64,000 nucleotides of DNA from Oenanthe sinensis (lineage: Eukaryota; Streptophyta; Magnoliopsida; Apiales; Apiaceae): assembly GCA_028671895.1 (NCBI GenBank), contig CM053801.1, positions 39,684,836 to 39,748,835 on the forward strand, read 5' to 3'. The position numbers were made by a program, and so were the translations under genes. Below are positions 23,574 to 35,779 of the stretch, one piece after another; position 1 is the stretch's first letter, and every line of letters begins with the position of its first letter. The notes under the pieces were generated by a model that searched no databases, was not told the DNA's origin, and was given only the letters and a program-made list of their open reading frames with translations.

Positions 23574-26500
23574 TCAGTCTTCTGTTGTATCAACTTCACC
23601 TTCTTCTAGGATTGAACTTTTATGAATTGGTGTCCTCGGTACTTCTTCAGATACTGATTGTTCTGTTGTAGTGGATTCCCCATACAACTTTCTTTGTTCA
23701 GCTCTTGCTAACTGCCACATCACTTCCTGTTCAACAGGATCTACTATCTCTTCTTCTACATCAGATGGTTGTGTTGAATCTATCTTTGGTATTTGCCTGA
23801 TGTATGAATGAATTCTTTTCGACAGACAGTAGTTTCTTATCTTCTCTGCAGCATCCATTTTAGCTTGGGATTTGAAACCTTTTGACCTTAGCATCTTTTC
23901 AACTTGAATCATGTACTTAACTGTGTAGCCCTTAAAAGATTCCTCATTTAACTGCATGATTTGATACAACTTGTTTGAGAAAAATCTTACCTCGTGAGGA
24001 TCAAATAAGATCTGAGGACTAACAGCTGTGGCAAAGACTTCAAGTCTATCCCTGAGAAGTTCATTTTCTTCTGAGCTCCTCTTTATTCTGTTCAAAAACG
24101 TCCATATTACTGATAAACTTCTTTGCCTGAAAAACTCTAAGGAAATTCTGAATGTTCCATTCCAGTGTGTGTAGACTAGTATCTGCCAGTCTTCAAGAAT
24201 GTGATCCACTAGGATAGTGATGTAGTCCACTTCCTCTTTCAGAGCTTTCATGAAGTTGTCAATGTTGTCATTTGACTTTTCTAGACGCTCAATTATTGAT
24301 TTCAGATGCTTGTCTTCAAATGGACCCTTCTGTTGTTTGTCCATTATTTCTCTTGCAGTATCCCATTTCTTTCCAATCTTGAGCTGTACATCTCTCTTCT
24401 TTTCTCTGACTGCTATGGCCCAGAGATTTTGCTTTTCTTGGCTTTCTTCTTTTTCAGCCTTTGTTCTTTCCATGACTAGAGCTTTCAGATTTTCAGTTTT
24501 TGCATGACTTGCCTTGATGTCTTCTTTTAGTTTCTTCATTGCCTCTTCATAGGCTGGATCAACTTCTTTTTATTCTGGAAACAAAAAATCTTCATCAAAT
24601 GCAATCTCTTCCTCAGCTCTGCAGTAGTCAGGAAATTTTGATTCATCATGAGCACTGTCATCGATGAATTGCTCTTTAGCGTAATACTGTTCTTCTGGTT
24701 GTGGATCAAACGATTGAAATTCTTCTTCAGAAAACATCTTTGCTTTACCTTTATCTTTAGTAGTAGCCCTTTCGTTTTCAGCTGCTACTTTCTCTTTTGC
24801 TTTCTCCCCCTTAGTTGAGGGATCCTCTTGGATTTTAGAAGCTTCAAAAGATGTCAACATTTTCTGCATAGTCAGATAGACTTGCTTCATTCCTTCATTC
24901 AAATGTGTCATTCCATCATCCAGTTTGCTGAATCTTTGTGTAGAGATCTTTTCATTTTCAATGATTGTTAATGTCAAGCTTTTCTCAACCTCGTCAATCT
25001 TTTCATGTAATTTGCTGACTTCTTTCATGTCGTCAGTAATAAGATTCTGTACACCCTGGATGTCTTGAGTTTTTAGAAGAATGGAGGTTTTGACATCATC
25101 AACATCTTTTCGTACTATTGTCAGCTGCTGTGTTACAGAGGCAGATGTAGATTTTTCTTCTGCTTGTGCTTTTACTTTTACCAACTCAGCCTGAACAATT
25201 TGCATTTCTTTCTGGAGAGCTTCCATTTTGGATAAAAGTTCACTGTGTATGTGTGCACTCAGCTCACTTGCACTCCTGTTTATCTCACTATCACTCTGTG
25301 CATGTGTTTCACTCTGTGTTTGCCTCACATCACTCGTGTTTAGCTCCTTTCCAGATCCTGAAGCTGTACCTGCATATATAACAATAGCTTTTGAAGAGTC
25401 AAAATGCTCTTCTGATGCATGTGAAGGCGCGTCCTCAATAAGATTAACTTGAAGTGGCTCCGCTACTGACGTAGCTACTCCGTGAATGGAGTCCCATCTC
25501 CCTCTATGGAGTGGTTGCCTCTCAAATCCACCAGTGGATTCGAGACCTTCTCGAAAGAGAACTGGATGAAAGAAATCCAGGGGAGTCACCGCCTTAGACA
25601 ATGTAATGACAGGCTCTTGAGAGTCTGTGGTGCTCCTTAGTACCTCAGAGAGTATCTGATGCTGCACTGCATCGAAAATGTCATGGTCCACAACATAGGT
25701 GGCATCCGACGAGTTTTCATTAAAAACATTTTCTTCAACAAATGTGCCCTCAAGTGTTGGTATTTCTTCAAGTGAAGGTTCTGCTAGAGTGATTGCTAGC
25801 AGTGTGTTTTCCTCACTATTTGATGATGTGACCGAGCAGCGAATTAGATCACCTGGTTGAGCAAGTGTATCTAGAGAATCTTGGATGGCCATGTTAAAAT
25901 CCATATCCCATTGACTGGAATAGGTAGAGGCTGCAGTTGTCTCAGAGTCAACTCTAGAAATTTTTAAAGGAGGAGACAGAGCTGCGGGTTCACTCACATC
26001 AGCACCAAGACCTCTAACTATTCTGACAGGTTTCTTCCTTTTTCTGACTTTTAATGAAGAGGAGGATGAAGGAGAAACTGTTTGAGGCTCTAATTCAGCT
26101 GGGGACGGAACCTGTGTGTTTTCAGGTTCGTAGCTGATATCCTGAAGTGTAAGACCATAATTATAGTCCGCCACAGATAAATCTAACAGAGCAGTGGATA
26201 TATCTATAGGTATTGAACTAGAAGATTGTGAGTGAGATATTACCTGTTGATCTTGTGCCACTTGATCGACATGCTGAGCAGCTTCAAGTAGAAGGTGCAC
26301 AGGATGATCCATTTGCATTGGCACTTGCTCTGACTCATGTTCCTGCACAGGATTAGCAATGTGATCTAATATCTCGGCCATGTAATCTGTCCTTACCACT
26401 GGCACATCTTCGAACTTGGGGTTGTTGTGGAGCCTTGCAAATAAGTTATTCTGAGAAGTAGGAGATTCTTCTACAGGACTATTATGAAATAAGGCTTTGT

Positions 26501-27152
26501 CTTCATCCATCAACAAATCATTCATGAACAGCATCAGGAACCTCGGATAGTAGACTTGAATGTCATGTTCCCTGCTTTCTGGTTTCCCCATTTTCCTGAT
26601 TATTTCCTTTAGAATCAACTTCCCAAAATTTATCCTCCTGTTGTGGGCCACCGAAAACCCTATTATTTGCAGTAGTGAAGATATATTGTTGAAGTTGTTC
26701 TTTGTAGTGGGTGCAAAAACTTTGGCTAACGTCCCAAAGAAGTAGTCCCATTCGCTTACCAATCTGGACTTCGTCAATCTTACCAAATTGATCTCACCCT
26801 GATATCTAATAGAATAGAAAAATTCTAGAATTTCTGGTACAGAGGGTGGATCCATGAAGTTGTCAGTTGGAAAGCCTAAAATCCTGTTCACGTCCTCTTC
26901 AGTCACCATATATTCATGATTTCCTATGCTGAAAGAGAATTGAACTCTGCCTGCAGTACTCCTATTCCTCGCAGTGGAATACAGAGCCCTAAGTGCTAAC
27001 ACTTGCAACGGAGCATCCAGAGTAATTGCAGTTCTTACGAGTGAATGTTCATTCATAAATACGATCCACGGTCGAAACCTCTCGACTGAACAATTCACCG
27101 GATTGAAAAATCCTACAAAATTAGTTTTTACTAATTCGCAAAAACCAGTCAT
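23574..27152 (-). pseudogene. Envelope-like ORF of C', one in-frame stop
   Basis: One frame runs from ATG at 27,152 to a stop at 23,574, broken by a single TAA near 24,570-24,572 that leaves pieces of 860 and 321 residues. The N-terminal ~240 residues share the domain seen in A and B (SEWDYFFG near residue 134, LLQIIGFS, YYPRFLMLFMNDL). The middle is acidic and Ser-rich with an NLS-like KVRKRKK. A coiled coil follows (Lys/Glu/Leu heptads about residues 640-790), then an acidic end. The second piece is also helical. There is no signal peptide or hydrophobic anchor. The protein's role is unknown. Confidence 0.8.
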
Positions 27153-28248
27153 TTTTTTTGTTTAAGCTATTACAAATAATAAGATTACAATGTGCGATTA
27201 CAAATTAAAAATTACAATTACAATTCAAAATCTGAAAATTACACTTAAAAATTGAAAACCTAATTTCTAATAAACAAATCAGCTTTAATTCGTAAAACAC
27301 TACACAACAGTCCTCTAGTTCACAAAAATCACTTGAATGCTTCGATTATTCCAAAAACAAGAACAGGAACAGTAGTTTGATTTTTGAGGAAAATCGGGCA
27401 GAGTTTCCTTTGTTTTATATGATTTTCACAAACTAGCAAGCACAGATGCTTGTAAACACGGATTAGTAACTGAACTCAGTTGAAAATGATTAAAAACGAT
27501 CGAATTTTTTTGAATGAAAAGGTTGTTCGTGAGTTTGTGTGTATCAGCGTGTGTATGTGTAAATAAAGCTGAGTATGACTTAATATTAAGGAAATAAAAC
27601 TATGCTCGGTATGACTTAATTTAAAACAGGGCATTTGAATATCTCCGTATGACTTATTAAAAGTCATCAACTGATAATAAGCCATCGACTGATAAAGCCA
27701 ATCGAGAAGTCATCGATCGAGAAGTCATCAACTGATATTTATCAATCGAGAACTCAAGTCATCAACTGATATTTATCAATTGAGAACTCAGGTCATCAAC
27801 TGATATTTATCAATCGAGAACTCAAGTCATCAACTGATATTTATCAATCGAGAACTCAGGTCATCAACTAATATTTATCAATCGAGAACTCAAGTCATCA
27901 ACTGATATTTATCAATCGAGAACTCATCAACGGATATATACTCATCAACGGATATTTCCTGATCGAGAAGTCATCAACTGATATTTATCAATCGAGAACT
28001 GTACTTGTGCTCTGCAATTCATTGCTTGATTAAGTTGCAGATTTGGATCACTAGTATGTAAATTAATTTAAACAAAATTACTTATGCTTTAATTGAAATA
28101 ATTATCTTTTAAGAATATTGATTTAAACTTAAGATAATTTTCCAAAAATTCATAAGTCCTAGGATTTTATTAATTCAAGTCTCATAAACTCTTTAAATAT
28201 TAACATTTAATATTTATGAGCTTAAGTTAATTCCTAGCAACCAAAAAT
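27153..28248 (-). other. Pol to envelope-like spacer of C'
   Basis: No coding ORF. It contains the 34-bp tandem array (27,722-28,000), scattered GGTATGACTTA units (27,565-27,660) that also occur in the LTR, and an AT-rich leader before the envelope-like ATG at 27,152. Confidence 0.7.
27722..28000 (-). repeat. 34-bp tandem array in C' spacer
   Basis: Six near-identical consecutive units of about 34 bp, each with CATCAACTGATA followed by TTTATCAATCGAGAACTC. A degenerate stretch follows, then one more unit. The ATCAACTGAT and ATCAATCGA cores are the same family as the motif saturating element A. Confidence 0.9.
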
Positions 28249-31200
28249 TTAGCCATAGTTTAACATCCCTAATTCACTAACCAACTTTGAGAAAGTGGAT
28301 TCATCAAGTGGTTTTGTGAAGATGTCGGCTATTTGATCTTCTGTGGATACAAAATGTAGCACCACAGTTCCGTTCATGACATGCTCTCTGATAAAGTGAT
28401 ACCTTATGTCAATGTGCTTGGTTCGTGAATGTTGTACAGGATTGTTGGAAATAGCTATAGCACTTGTGTTGTCGCAGAAAATTGGAATTTTATTCAACGC
28501 AAGTCCATAGTCATTTAGCTGATTCCTGATCCACAAGATCTGTGCACAACAGCTACCTGCCGCAATGTATTCTGCTTCGGCTGTCGAGGTAGATACTGAA
28601 TGCTGTTTCTTGTTGTACCAGGAGATCAACCGTCGTCCTAGAAACTGACAGCTTCCAGAAGTACTTTTCCTGTCCATCCTGCACCCTGCATAGTCTGAAT
28701 CTGTATAGCCAATTAGGTCAATACATGTATCCTTAGGGTACCAAATTCCAAGATCTGGTGTACCCTTTAGATATCTAAAAATTCGTTTAACGGCTATAAG
28801 ATGAGATTCCCTAGGGTCAGATTGAAACCTTGCACATAAGCATGTTGCAAACATTATATCGGGTCTACTAGCAGTTAGATATAATAATGAACCTATCATA
28901 CCTCTATAACTTGTGATGTCAACTTTCTTACCAGTTTCATCTTTGTCAAGCTTCGTGGCTATTGGCATTGGGGTTTTTGCCGGTGAAGAATCTTCTAGAC
29001 TGAATTTTCTGAGAAGATCTCTTACGTACTTTGATTGGCAAATAAAAATTCCATCTTCCTTTTGCTTTACTTGCAATCCAAGGAAGAATGACAGCTCACC
29101 CATCATGCTCATCTCATATCTACTCTGCATTAACTTACCAAATCTCTTGCACAAGTTTTCGTTAGTAGAACCAAATATAATATCGTCAACATAAATTTGG
29201 ACAAATATCATATCTTTATTATGTAATTTGTAAAAGAGAGTTTTATCTATGACACCTCTAGTGAAACCATTTTCAAGTAAAAACTCAGAGAGAGTGTCAT
29301 ACCATGTCCTCGGTGCTTGCTTGAGTCCATAGAGAGCTTTGAAAAGAAAGTACACAAAATCAGCAAACTCTGGATTTTCAAAGCCAGGGGCTGTTCCACA
29401 TATACTTCCTCTTCTAGCTTTCCGTTCAGAAATGCACTCTTCACATCCATTTGATAGACTTTAAAATTGGAATGTGCTGCGAATGCCAGAAATATCCTGA
29501 TGGCTTCAAGTCTTGCAACTGGTGCGTAGGTCTCGTCATAATCAATTCCCTCTTCCTGGGAGTAACCCTTTGCAACCAGTCTGGCTTTGTTCCTTGTAAC
29601 AATGCCATCACCGTCTAACTTGTTCCTGTATACCCATTTCGTGCCAATAACAGACCTATCTTTAGGCCTGGGTACTAGTGTCCAGACTTCTTGTCTTTCG
29701 AACTGATTGAGTTCTTCTTGCATGGCAAGAACCCAATCTGGATCAATTAGTGCCTCTTCAATCTTCTTTGGTTCTTCTTGAGATAGAAAAACTGAAAATA
29801 AACATTCATTTGAAGTTGCACTTCTGGTTCTTACTCCAACATCTGGATCACCTATGATCAATTCAAAGGGATGATTTTTACTCCATATCCTTTCCCTTGG
29901 AAGATTTGATCTTGATGATTCGCCTTGAAATTCATTGTGATGTTGTGTTGTGCCAGTTGATCCTTCATCTCCCCCTGAGTTGCTGCCAGGTTGACTTGTT
30001 GATCCACCACTGGTATTAGCAGTATCTCCAGTGTTGCCATTGTTTCCACCACTATTACCTGGATCATTATCATCATTGTTGTCATTATTTCCTGCTGCAA
30101 CCTCAGGTTCTTTTTCGTCATCAGAATGTGAGTCTGGATAATTATCAAATTTTAATGACTCAGAAGAATCTTCAGTTTGGATACTTGGGATTTTAGTGTC
30201 ATCAAAAGTTACATTGACACTTTCCTTCACTTGATGCTGATCAATTATGTATACCCTATATGCTCTTCTTGAGTAACCGACAAAAATAGCTTCATGTGCC
30301 TTGGCCTCAAATTTGCCACGATGTTCATCTCCATCCTTTAGCACAAAGCATTTGACTCCAAATACATGAAAGTACTTGAGAGTAGGTTTCTTGCCAGCCA
30401 TTAATTCATAGGGAGTTTTCATATGATCTTTGTTGATCAGAGTTCGATTCTGAGTATAACAAGCTGTATTAACTGCTTCAGCCCAGAAGTAGATAGGTAA
30501 CCTTGATTCATTTAGCATAGTCCTTGCAGCTTCAATCAGGGTTCGATTTTTCCTTTCTACAACTCCATTTTGTTGCGGAGTTCTTGGTGCTAAGTATTGC
30601 CTTGTTATTCCCTTGTCTGAGCAGAAGTTATTCAGAATTTCATTTTTGAATTCCGTTCCATTATCTGATCTGATTGCCTGGACAGGTAACTTTGAATCTA
30701 ACTCAATCAGCTTTATATGATCAATCACCAAATGTGGAGTTTCATCCTTAGAGTTCAAGAATAAAACCCATGTATATTTTGTGAAGTCATCCATAATCAC
30801 TAAGGCGTATTTCTTCCTTGACATAGACAGAATATTTACTAGACCAAATAAATCCATATGAAGGAGTTGAAGTGGTTCAGTGATGTTTGTAGTGTTTGTG
30901 CCTCTGTGAGTTGCTTTCTTTGACTTCCCTTTCTGACATGCCTCACACAATCCTTCTTGTGTAAATTCCATCGGAGGCAGTCCTCTCACCAAATCCCTTT
31001 TGACTAGAGAGTTCATTGTTTTGAAATTCAGGTGTGAGAGCTTCTTGTGCCATAGCCAGCTTTCTTCTGATGAAGCCTTTGAGTAGAAACAGTTTGCTTC
31101 ATCTTCCGTTCCCGTGTTGAAATCAGCTACGTACAAGTTTCCTTTCCTTACTCCACGCAAGGCTAGTCTGTCTTCTTTAGAATGAGCTATTAAGCACTTC

Positions 31201-31481
31201 TCCTTGATAAAGTTTACTTTGTAACCTCTATCACAGAATTGACTGACGCTGAGTAGATTGTGCTTAAGTCCTTCCACCAAAGAGACATTTTCAATGATAA
31301 CATTTCCTGTATTTAACTTGCCATATCCCGTAGTCATTCCTTTGCTGTTATCTCCAAAGGTGACGACTGGGCCAGCTCTCTCAACCACGTCTGATAGCAG
31401 GGCTCTATCTCCGGTCATATGCCTTGACGATCCGCTGTCCAGGATCCATATAACTCGGTTTACCTGTTTAACTCCCTGCAA
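28249..31481 (-). pseudogene. Pol of C', one frameshift
   Basis: Two overlapping open frames (31,481-29,247 and 29,355-28,249) form one Pol. Numbering from 31,481: protease D15-S16-G17; gag-pre-integrase WLWHKKLSHLNF; integrase with RSDNGTEF and NGVVERKNR; RT with YVDDIIFGSTNE (about 29,190); and a complete RNase H ending LGMLNYG. The frame shifts at a C-run near 29,386-29,391, just after YVEQP, consistent with loss of one base. The Ser/Gly/Asn-rich linker (about 29,930-30,130) lacks the SID/NSD repeats of A and B. Pol follows Gag in the same frame after stop codons. Confidence 0.9.
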
Positions 31482-31493
31482 TTATCAAACGGA
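31482..31493 (-). promoter_or_regulatory. Gag-Pol junction of C': stops then TGCAGGG
   Basis: After the Gag TAA the same frame meets TGA and TAA before TTGCAGGGA and Pol. Three in-frame stops make simple readthrough unlikely. The AG resembles a splice acceptor, as in A and B. Confidence 0.4.
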
Positions 31494-33932
31494 TTAATTC
31501 GTCTTCGGAGCCCAAAATTGATTGGGCCCGGCATACTTAAAGAATTGACCTTTGTCTGCTTTGACAACAGATCCTTTTCGAATAACATCATTTTCTTCCT
31601 TGACTGTTCCTACCTTCCTATAAATAGTCTTAACAACTTTCTGTTTAGACTTAGGAATATATGATTCCTTCTTCTCAGGTGAAGGAGTTGCAGTCTTGGA
31701 TTTAGCAAATTTACTATTGATGTGTTGTCTAGGTGTCATGTTATCTTTCTTAGCTATCATGCGTTTAAAGTAAGCAGTCATAGCATTAAAAGTACATAAC
31801 ATGCAATTCATTATACCACATGGTCTATGGAAAGCATCAATCGTAGGCATGTTATTCAATACAGTAGGAGGCTTAACAGATTCTACTTCAATTTTCTCAT
31901 TATCTTTGAAGTTTTCACTAGAATGAAATTTATTGTTACTGTTCCTACTGTTCACAAATGTGTTGGGTCTGTTCATTTTATTCTTTAAGTCTTTTGCACC
32001 TACACCAGGTCTGGGGGAATCAGAAGTTCCCACATCTTTCACTGGGGTCTCTGGTGCACGCCTCTCTTTCTGGACATTAACTCCTTTTATGTCCTTAACC
32101 TGTTCTCCTCTCTTCTTCTCTTCCTCAAGATCTTCCAACTGCATTTCATATGCAATCAGTACGGAGCTCTCAAGGATAGGTTCAGCTATCTGTGTTATGA
32201 AGAGAGGTTTTGGTGTGTCTTTAACAACATGTGGGATACCCCTTTCTACAGTACTTTTTCTAAAGGGGGTTATGTTGCTTGGCTTTCCTACAGATTTATT
32301 GTACTCGAAGCCTATCCCAACTTTACGACTTATTTCTTGTTGGTCAACTAGGTTCTTTACAATATATGAGGAATTCTTATATGCAAGACACTTCTTCTTT
32401 TCTTCTTCTATCTGGTTTCTGAGGTTGGCTTCTGTTATAACATGACAACTGACTTTACTGACTTGAACAGCTAAGTCTTCAGTCAACTTAACAGTCAACT
32501 TGTCATGATTTCTTTTTAACTGTTTAAAAACTTCAGTCTCATCAACTAACTCTTTGACTTTGAGTCTGAGTTTCTTAACCTTATCTCTTTCACCATCTAG
32601 TTCTTTACCTAGCAAAGCAAACATCTTAGGACAAGAAGGATTTACCTCTATTCCTCTGTCACGGGTGGGAGACAGTGATTCCTCTGATGAAGTCATAAGA
32701 GCAAGATTTCCTAGCTCTTCCTCATCATCGTTATCTGAATCATCCCAGCTTTTGCCTGCTGCTAGATAGGACTTTCCTTGATGCTTTTTCACGAGCGCAT
32801 CATACTTTTCCTTGAGCTCTTCGTAAGACTCTCTCTTCTTCCCTTGCTTAGGCTTCTTGCACTCAGTTGCAAAGTGGCCTAGCTCATTACAGTTGAAGCA
32901 ACGAAACTTGCTTCTATCAACTAAGCCGGTCTTGTAGCCGCTTTTCGATATTGCTGTCGAAGAACCTCCTTTTTGGAATCTTCCAAAATTAGGCTTACTT
33001 CTGAATGAGGAGTTTCTTCGGAATCTCATGTTGCCAAACTTCCTGGCAACCATAGCTAGAGATTCATCTTCTAGCTGATCTAGTTCTTCCAGTGAGTAGA
33101 AATCACCATCTTCTTGTTTGTCAGCAGTATGTCCAAGTTCTGGAACCACATACTCTGTTGAACTGTTAGAAGGTGCAACAGCCTTCACTTCTTCTTTCTC
33201 TGGTACTTCTACCATTAATGCCTTGGAGGAACTCAGTACTTTACCTCTTCCGTACATCTCTCTGGTTTGGATTTGTTCCAGCTCATAAGTTTTTAAAACT
33301 CCGTAGAGTCTTTCTAGGGTTACCTCTTTCATATCCCTAGATTCCCGAATAGCTGCAATCCTGTGTTCCAGATGCTCTGGTAAGGTCAGCAAAAACTTCC
33401 TGTTCACCTCTTGGTTCTGATAAAACTTTCCATTCATGTTGAGCTCGTTTATCAGTTTGTTTAGTATCTGAAACACCTCAGAGATACCCTCACCAGGGTT
33501 GGATCTAAACTGCTCATATTGGGTGGTTAGGATCTCCAGTCTATTCTCTTTAACTTCTTCAGTTCCCTCATTGATAATTTCAATTGTTTCCCAGATCTGT
33601 TTTGCATTCTTGCAATTTACTACTTGGTTGTACATGATGTAGTCTAGGGATTCAATTAATATGAGCTTCAGGTTATTATCAAGGGACACAGCTTCTGTTT
33701 CCTCATCTGTATAGTCTGCCGGACTTTTTGGAAACTGTCTGTGGGGAATTACAACCCCATCAACCGTGTGTTCGAGAATAACTGATATAGGGGGTTCAAC
33801 ACCTTTGGCCATGACTAATGCATACTTGGGATTTGCAATCCCGATAAACAGTAGCATTTTGTGTTTCCACAAGTTGTAGTGTTCTCTGTCAAATTGTGGA
33901 ATTTTGATGCTAGTGACTTTCTGGGTACTCAT
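31494..33932 (-). CDS. Gag of C', intact
   Basis: 812 residues, with ATG at 33,932 about 190 bases inside the 5' LTR end. The N-terminus (residues 1-240) is the copia Gag domain (UBN2/DUF4219 type: FDREHYNLWKHKM..., EHLEHRIAAIRES). A zinc knuckle C345-X2-C348-X4-H353-X4-C358 follows, then an acidic/coiled segment, and near residue 700 a second Cys/His cluster (HRPCGIMNCMLC). It ends in a basic tail, FWAPKTN. Gag forms the particle and binds element RNA. No stop or shift is seen, so this ORF could still make protein. Confidence 0.93.
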   Translation of the reverse strand: MSTQKVTSIKIPQFDREHYNLWKHKMLLFIGIANPKYALVMAKGVEPPISVILEHTVDGVVIPHRQFPKSPADYTDEETEAVSLDNNLKLILIESLDYIMYNQVVNCKNAKQIWETIEIINEGTEEVKENRLEILTTQYEQFRSNPGEGISEVFQILNKLINELNMNGKFYQNQEVNRKFLLTLPEHLEHRIAAIRESRDMKEVTLERLYGVLKTYELEQIQTREMYGRGKVLSSSKALMVEVPEKEEVKAVAPSNSSTEYVVPELGHTADKQEDGDFYSLEELDQLEDESLAMVARKFGNMRFRRNSSFRSKPNFGRFQKGGSSTAISKSGYKTGLVDRSKFRCFNCNELGHFATECKKPKQGKKRESYEELKEKYDALVKKHQGKSYLAAGKSWDDSDNDDEEELGNLALMTSSEESLSPTRDRGIEVNPSCPKMFALLGKELDGERDKVKKLRLKVKELVDETEVFKQLKRNHDKLTVKLTEDLAVQVSKVSCHVITEANLRNQIEEEKKKCLAYKNSSYIVKNLVDQQEISRKVGIGFEYNKSVGKPSNITPFRKSTVERGIPHVVKDTPKPLFITQIAEPILESSVLIAYEMQLEDLEEEKKRGEQVKDIKGVNVQKERRAPETPVKDVGTSDSPRPGVGAKDLKNKMNRPNTFVNSRNSNNKFHSSENFKDNEKIEVESVKPPTVLNNMPTIDAFHRPCGIMNCMLCTFNAMTAYFKRMIAKKDNMTPRQHINSKFAKSKTATPSPEKKESYIPKSKQKVVKTIYRKVGTVKEENDVIRKGSVVKADKGQFFKYAGPNQFWAPKTN

Positions 33933-34122
33933 CTTTAATAAGATTAAAAATTAAGTGTTTCAAAAAAATATTTTAATTTTTGACTTAAAACAATTTTTGA
34001 TCAAAAATAATTTTTCAGAAAAAAAATTATTTCGAATAAAAAATTATTTCGAATTTAAAATAATTTTTGAGATCTGAATGAGTTCGCGGAATTTGATTTG
34101 GATCTGATATTAACTATATCAA

Positions 34123-34137
34123 CCAACTCTAATGCCA
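34123..34137 (-). other. Primer binding site of C'
   Basis: The minus strand reads TGGCATTAGAGTTGG two bases after the LTR end. It resembles TGGTATCAGAGC, complementary to the initiator tRNA-Met 3' end used by copia elements, with a few mismatches. Confidence 0.7.
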
Positions 34138-34139
34138 AT

Positions 34140-34855
34140 TGTTGGTCCCTGATATTGTAGAAGGGGGGTTGAATACAATATCTGAAAATTAATCGCGGAA
34201 TAATTTGAATTAAAAATATTATTTTAATTATTCATGAAATATTAATTATAATGATATACTGTTCAAGTGAAAGATATAATTTTAACTTGATTAGTATTAC
34301 ACAATTAATATGAAGATTAGACTTTATAACTGATATATTAATCTAGAACGAATTCGACATGAAGTGTTCGAGTTTAATCAATTATATTCAAACTTGCACA
34401 GAAATCTGTGAATATTACAATGCAGACAAATTTCTGAATTTGAACTGATTTTCTAACTCTTGATAAGTTGAACTGCTGAAAAAGTGAAGAGATCATCTCA
34501 TATTTATAGAGATTTGAAATGGCTGCTATGACCTTTATGAGTATGACTTAATTTCAAGAAAATAAGTCTGTATGACTTATTTTAACACTTGTATGACTTA
34601 TAAAAGACTGGGCATGACTTTCTGAGCTCGGTATGACTTATTAAAACTCGGTATGACTTATCAAAAGCTCGGTATGACCTTTTGAAAGTCATATCCGGAT
34701 TTTATTTAATTAAATAAATCGGTATGACTTATTTTAATTAAACAAAAATAACTCAGCATGACCTTTTCTAAAAGAAAACTCGGTATGACTTATATAACAT
34801 ATTCGGTATGACTTATTTAAATCATACTCGGTATGACTTATTTAAGTCATATTCG

Positions 34856-34894
<39 letters not shown>

Positions 34895-35373
34895 TCATAT
34901 TAATTCATTTCTTGATTTCTCTTTGTCTTCTGATCTTGAAACCTCTTGATTTAAATGAAGAATAAATATTATTTTAGTTGACACACAAATGTACTGTCTA
35001 GTTCATTTGTGTCATACTAATAAATATTCTCCATTTAATTACTTTTAAATAGAGGCCTTCTGTCATTTCTTCTGCTTCACTGATTTCAATCTTCTTCTGG
35101 AATCTACTGTAGTAATCACTTGAAATCTTCTGTACCTTCTGTCTTCTATAGAAGTACTACCACAATATTTTTACTGACGCTTGAACATATAAATGAACTT
35201 CTTCCAGTGTTGAGTAGCAATCCCACAAAATACTTCTGATACTTGGATCCTCTGTGATTAGTTGACTGTCTTTGTCTTGATTCCTGTTTAGTGTTTAGTA
35301 TTTACTTCTCTTTATCAGTTAGAGTTGAGTTGCCATCTAATTATTACAAATAGGCCTAGTCATATGCCTTTCA
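34140..35373 (-). repeat. 5' LTR of C'
   Basis: 1234 bp with the same termini as the 3' LTR. The TA run is 18 bp shorter (34,859-34,892), which accounts for the whole length difference. Reverse TATAAATA is at 34,501-34,508. Confidence 0.95.
34501..34508 (-). promoter_or_regulatory. TATA box of C' 5' LTR
   Basis: Reverse TATAAATA; would drive the genomic RNA of C'. Confidence 0.6.
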
Positions 35374-35378
35374 TCAAG
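35374..35378 (+). repeat. Target site duplication of C' (right)
   Basis: TCAAG, identical to 22,087-22,091. Confidence 0.9.
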
Positions 35379-35779
35379 CCAAAGAGAAGCTTCTACATTT
35401 CTTGGAGAATGGGAGAGTTATGAAAATTGCTGAAGAAGATTTAATTCACAAATCATCTAAAGAACTTGAGCATGTTCTTTATCTCCTGAATAATGAAAAC
35501 GAAGTTACAACTAGATGGGTGAAAATTCTGGAAGGAGTGGTTTATGAGAAGAAAAAGAATGAGAGGTTGTTAATGATAAACTCTGATGAGTACAGACCTG
35601 CATACATGCTTGAAGATGGTACTGAAAAAGAAATGGTTAAAGGGTATGTAAAATTTAAAATGGTGTTAGGTATTCCTATTCTAATACTAAACCCTGATGG
35701 ACAGAAAGATTGTTGTATACCTCTGGATGACAGAATGGAAATGACATCAATTTATAACTTGAGAGCTGTAATATTCTAA
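35379..35779 (+). pseudogene. Envelope-like ORF of element B, C-terminal part 2
   Basis: The reading frame that C' interrupts at 22,091 resumes here and runs to TAA at 35,777-35,779. It encodes a compact segment (LEHVLYLLNNENEVTTRWVK..., IPILILNPDGQKDCCIPLDD) with one N-S-D unit. The helical N-part is followed by a probable beta segment. The exact join across the insertion is inferred from the target duplication. Confidence 0.7.

Larger units (their letters stand above)
22092..35373 (-). mobile_element. Near-complete SIRE/Maximus copia element C', young insertion
   Basis: A 13.3 kb element on the minus strand: 5' LTR (34,140-35,373), primer site, gag, pol, repeat-bearing spacer, envelope-like ORF, polypurine tract and 3' LTR (22,092-23,343). 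The TCAAG target duplication is perfect. By eye the LTRs differ at nine substitutions over about 1.2 kb plus the length of a TA run, so the insertion is recent. Only two coding lesions are evident: a one-base frameshift in pol and one stop in the envelope-like ORF. Confidence 0.95.

Noticed and set aside
27722..28000. CRISPR-like regular repeats
   Set aside because: Units are directly adjacent with no unique spacers, inside a plant retrotransposon spacer; a tandem array.
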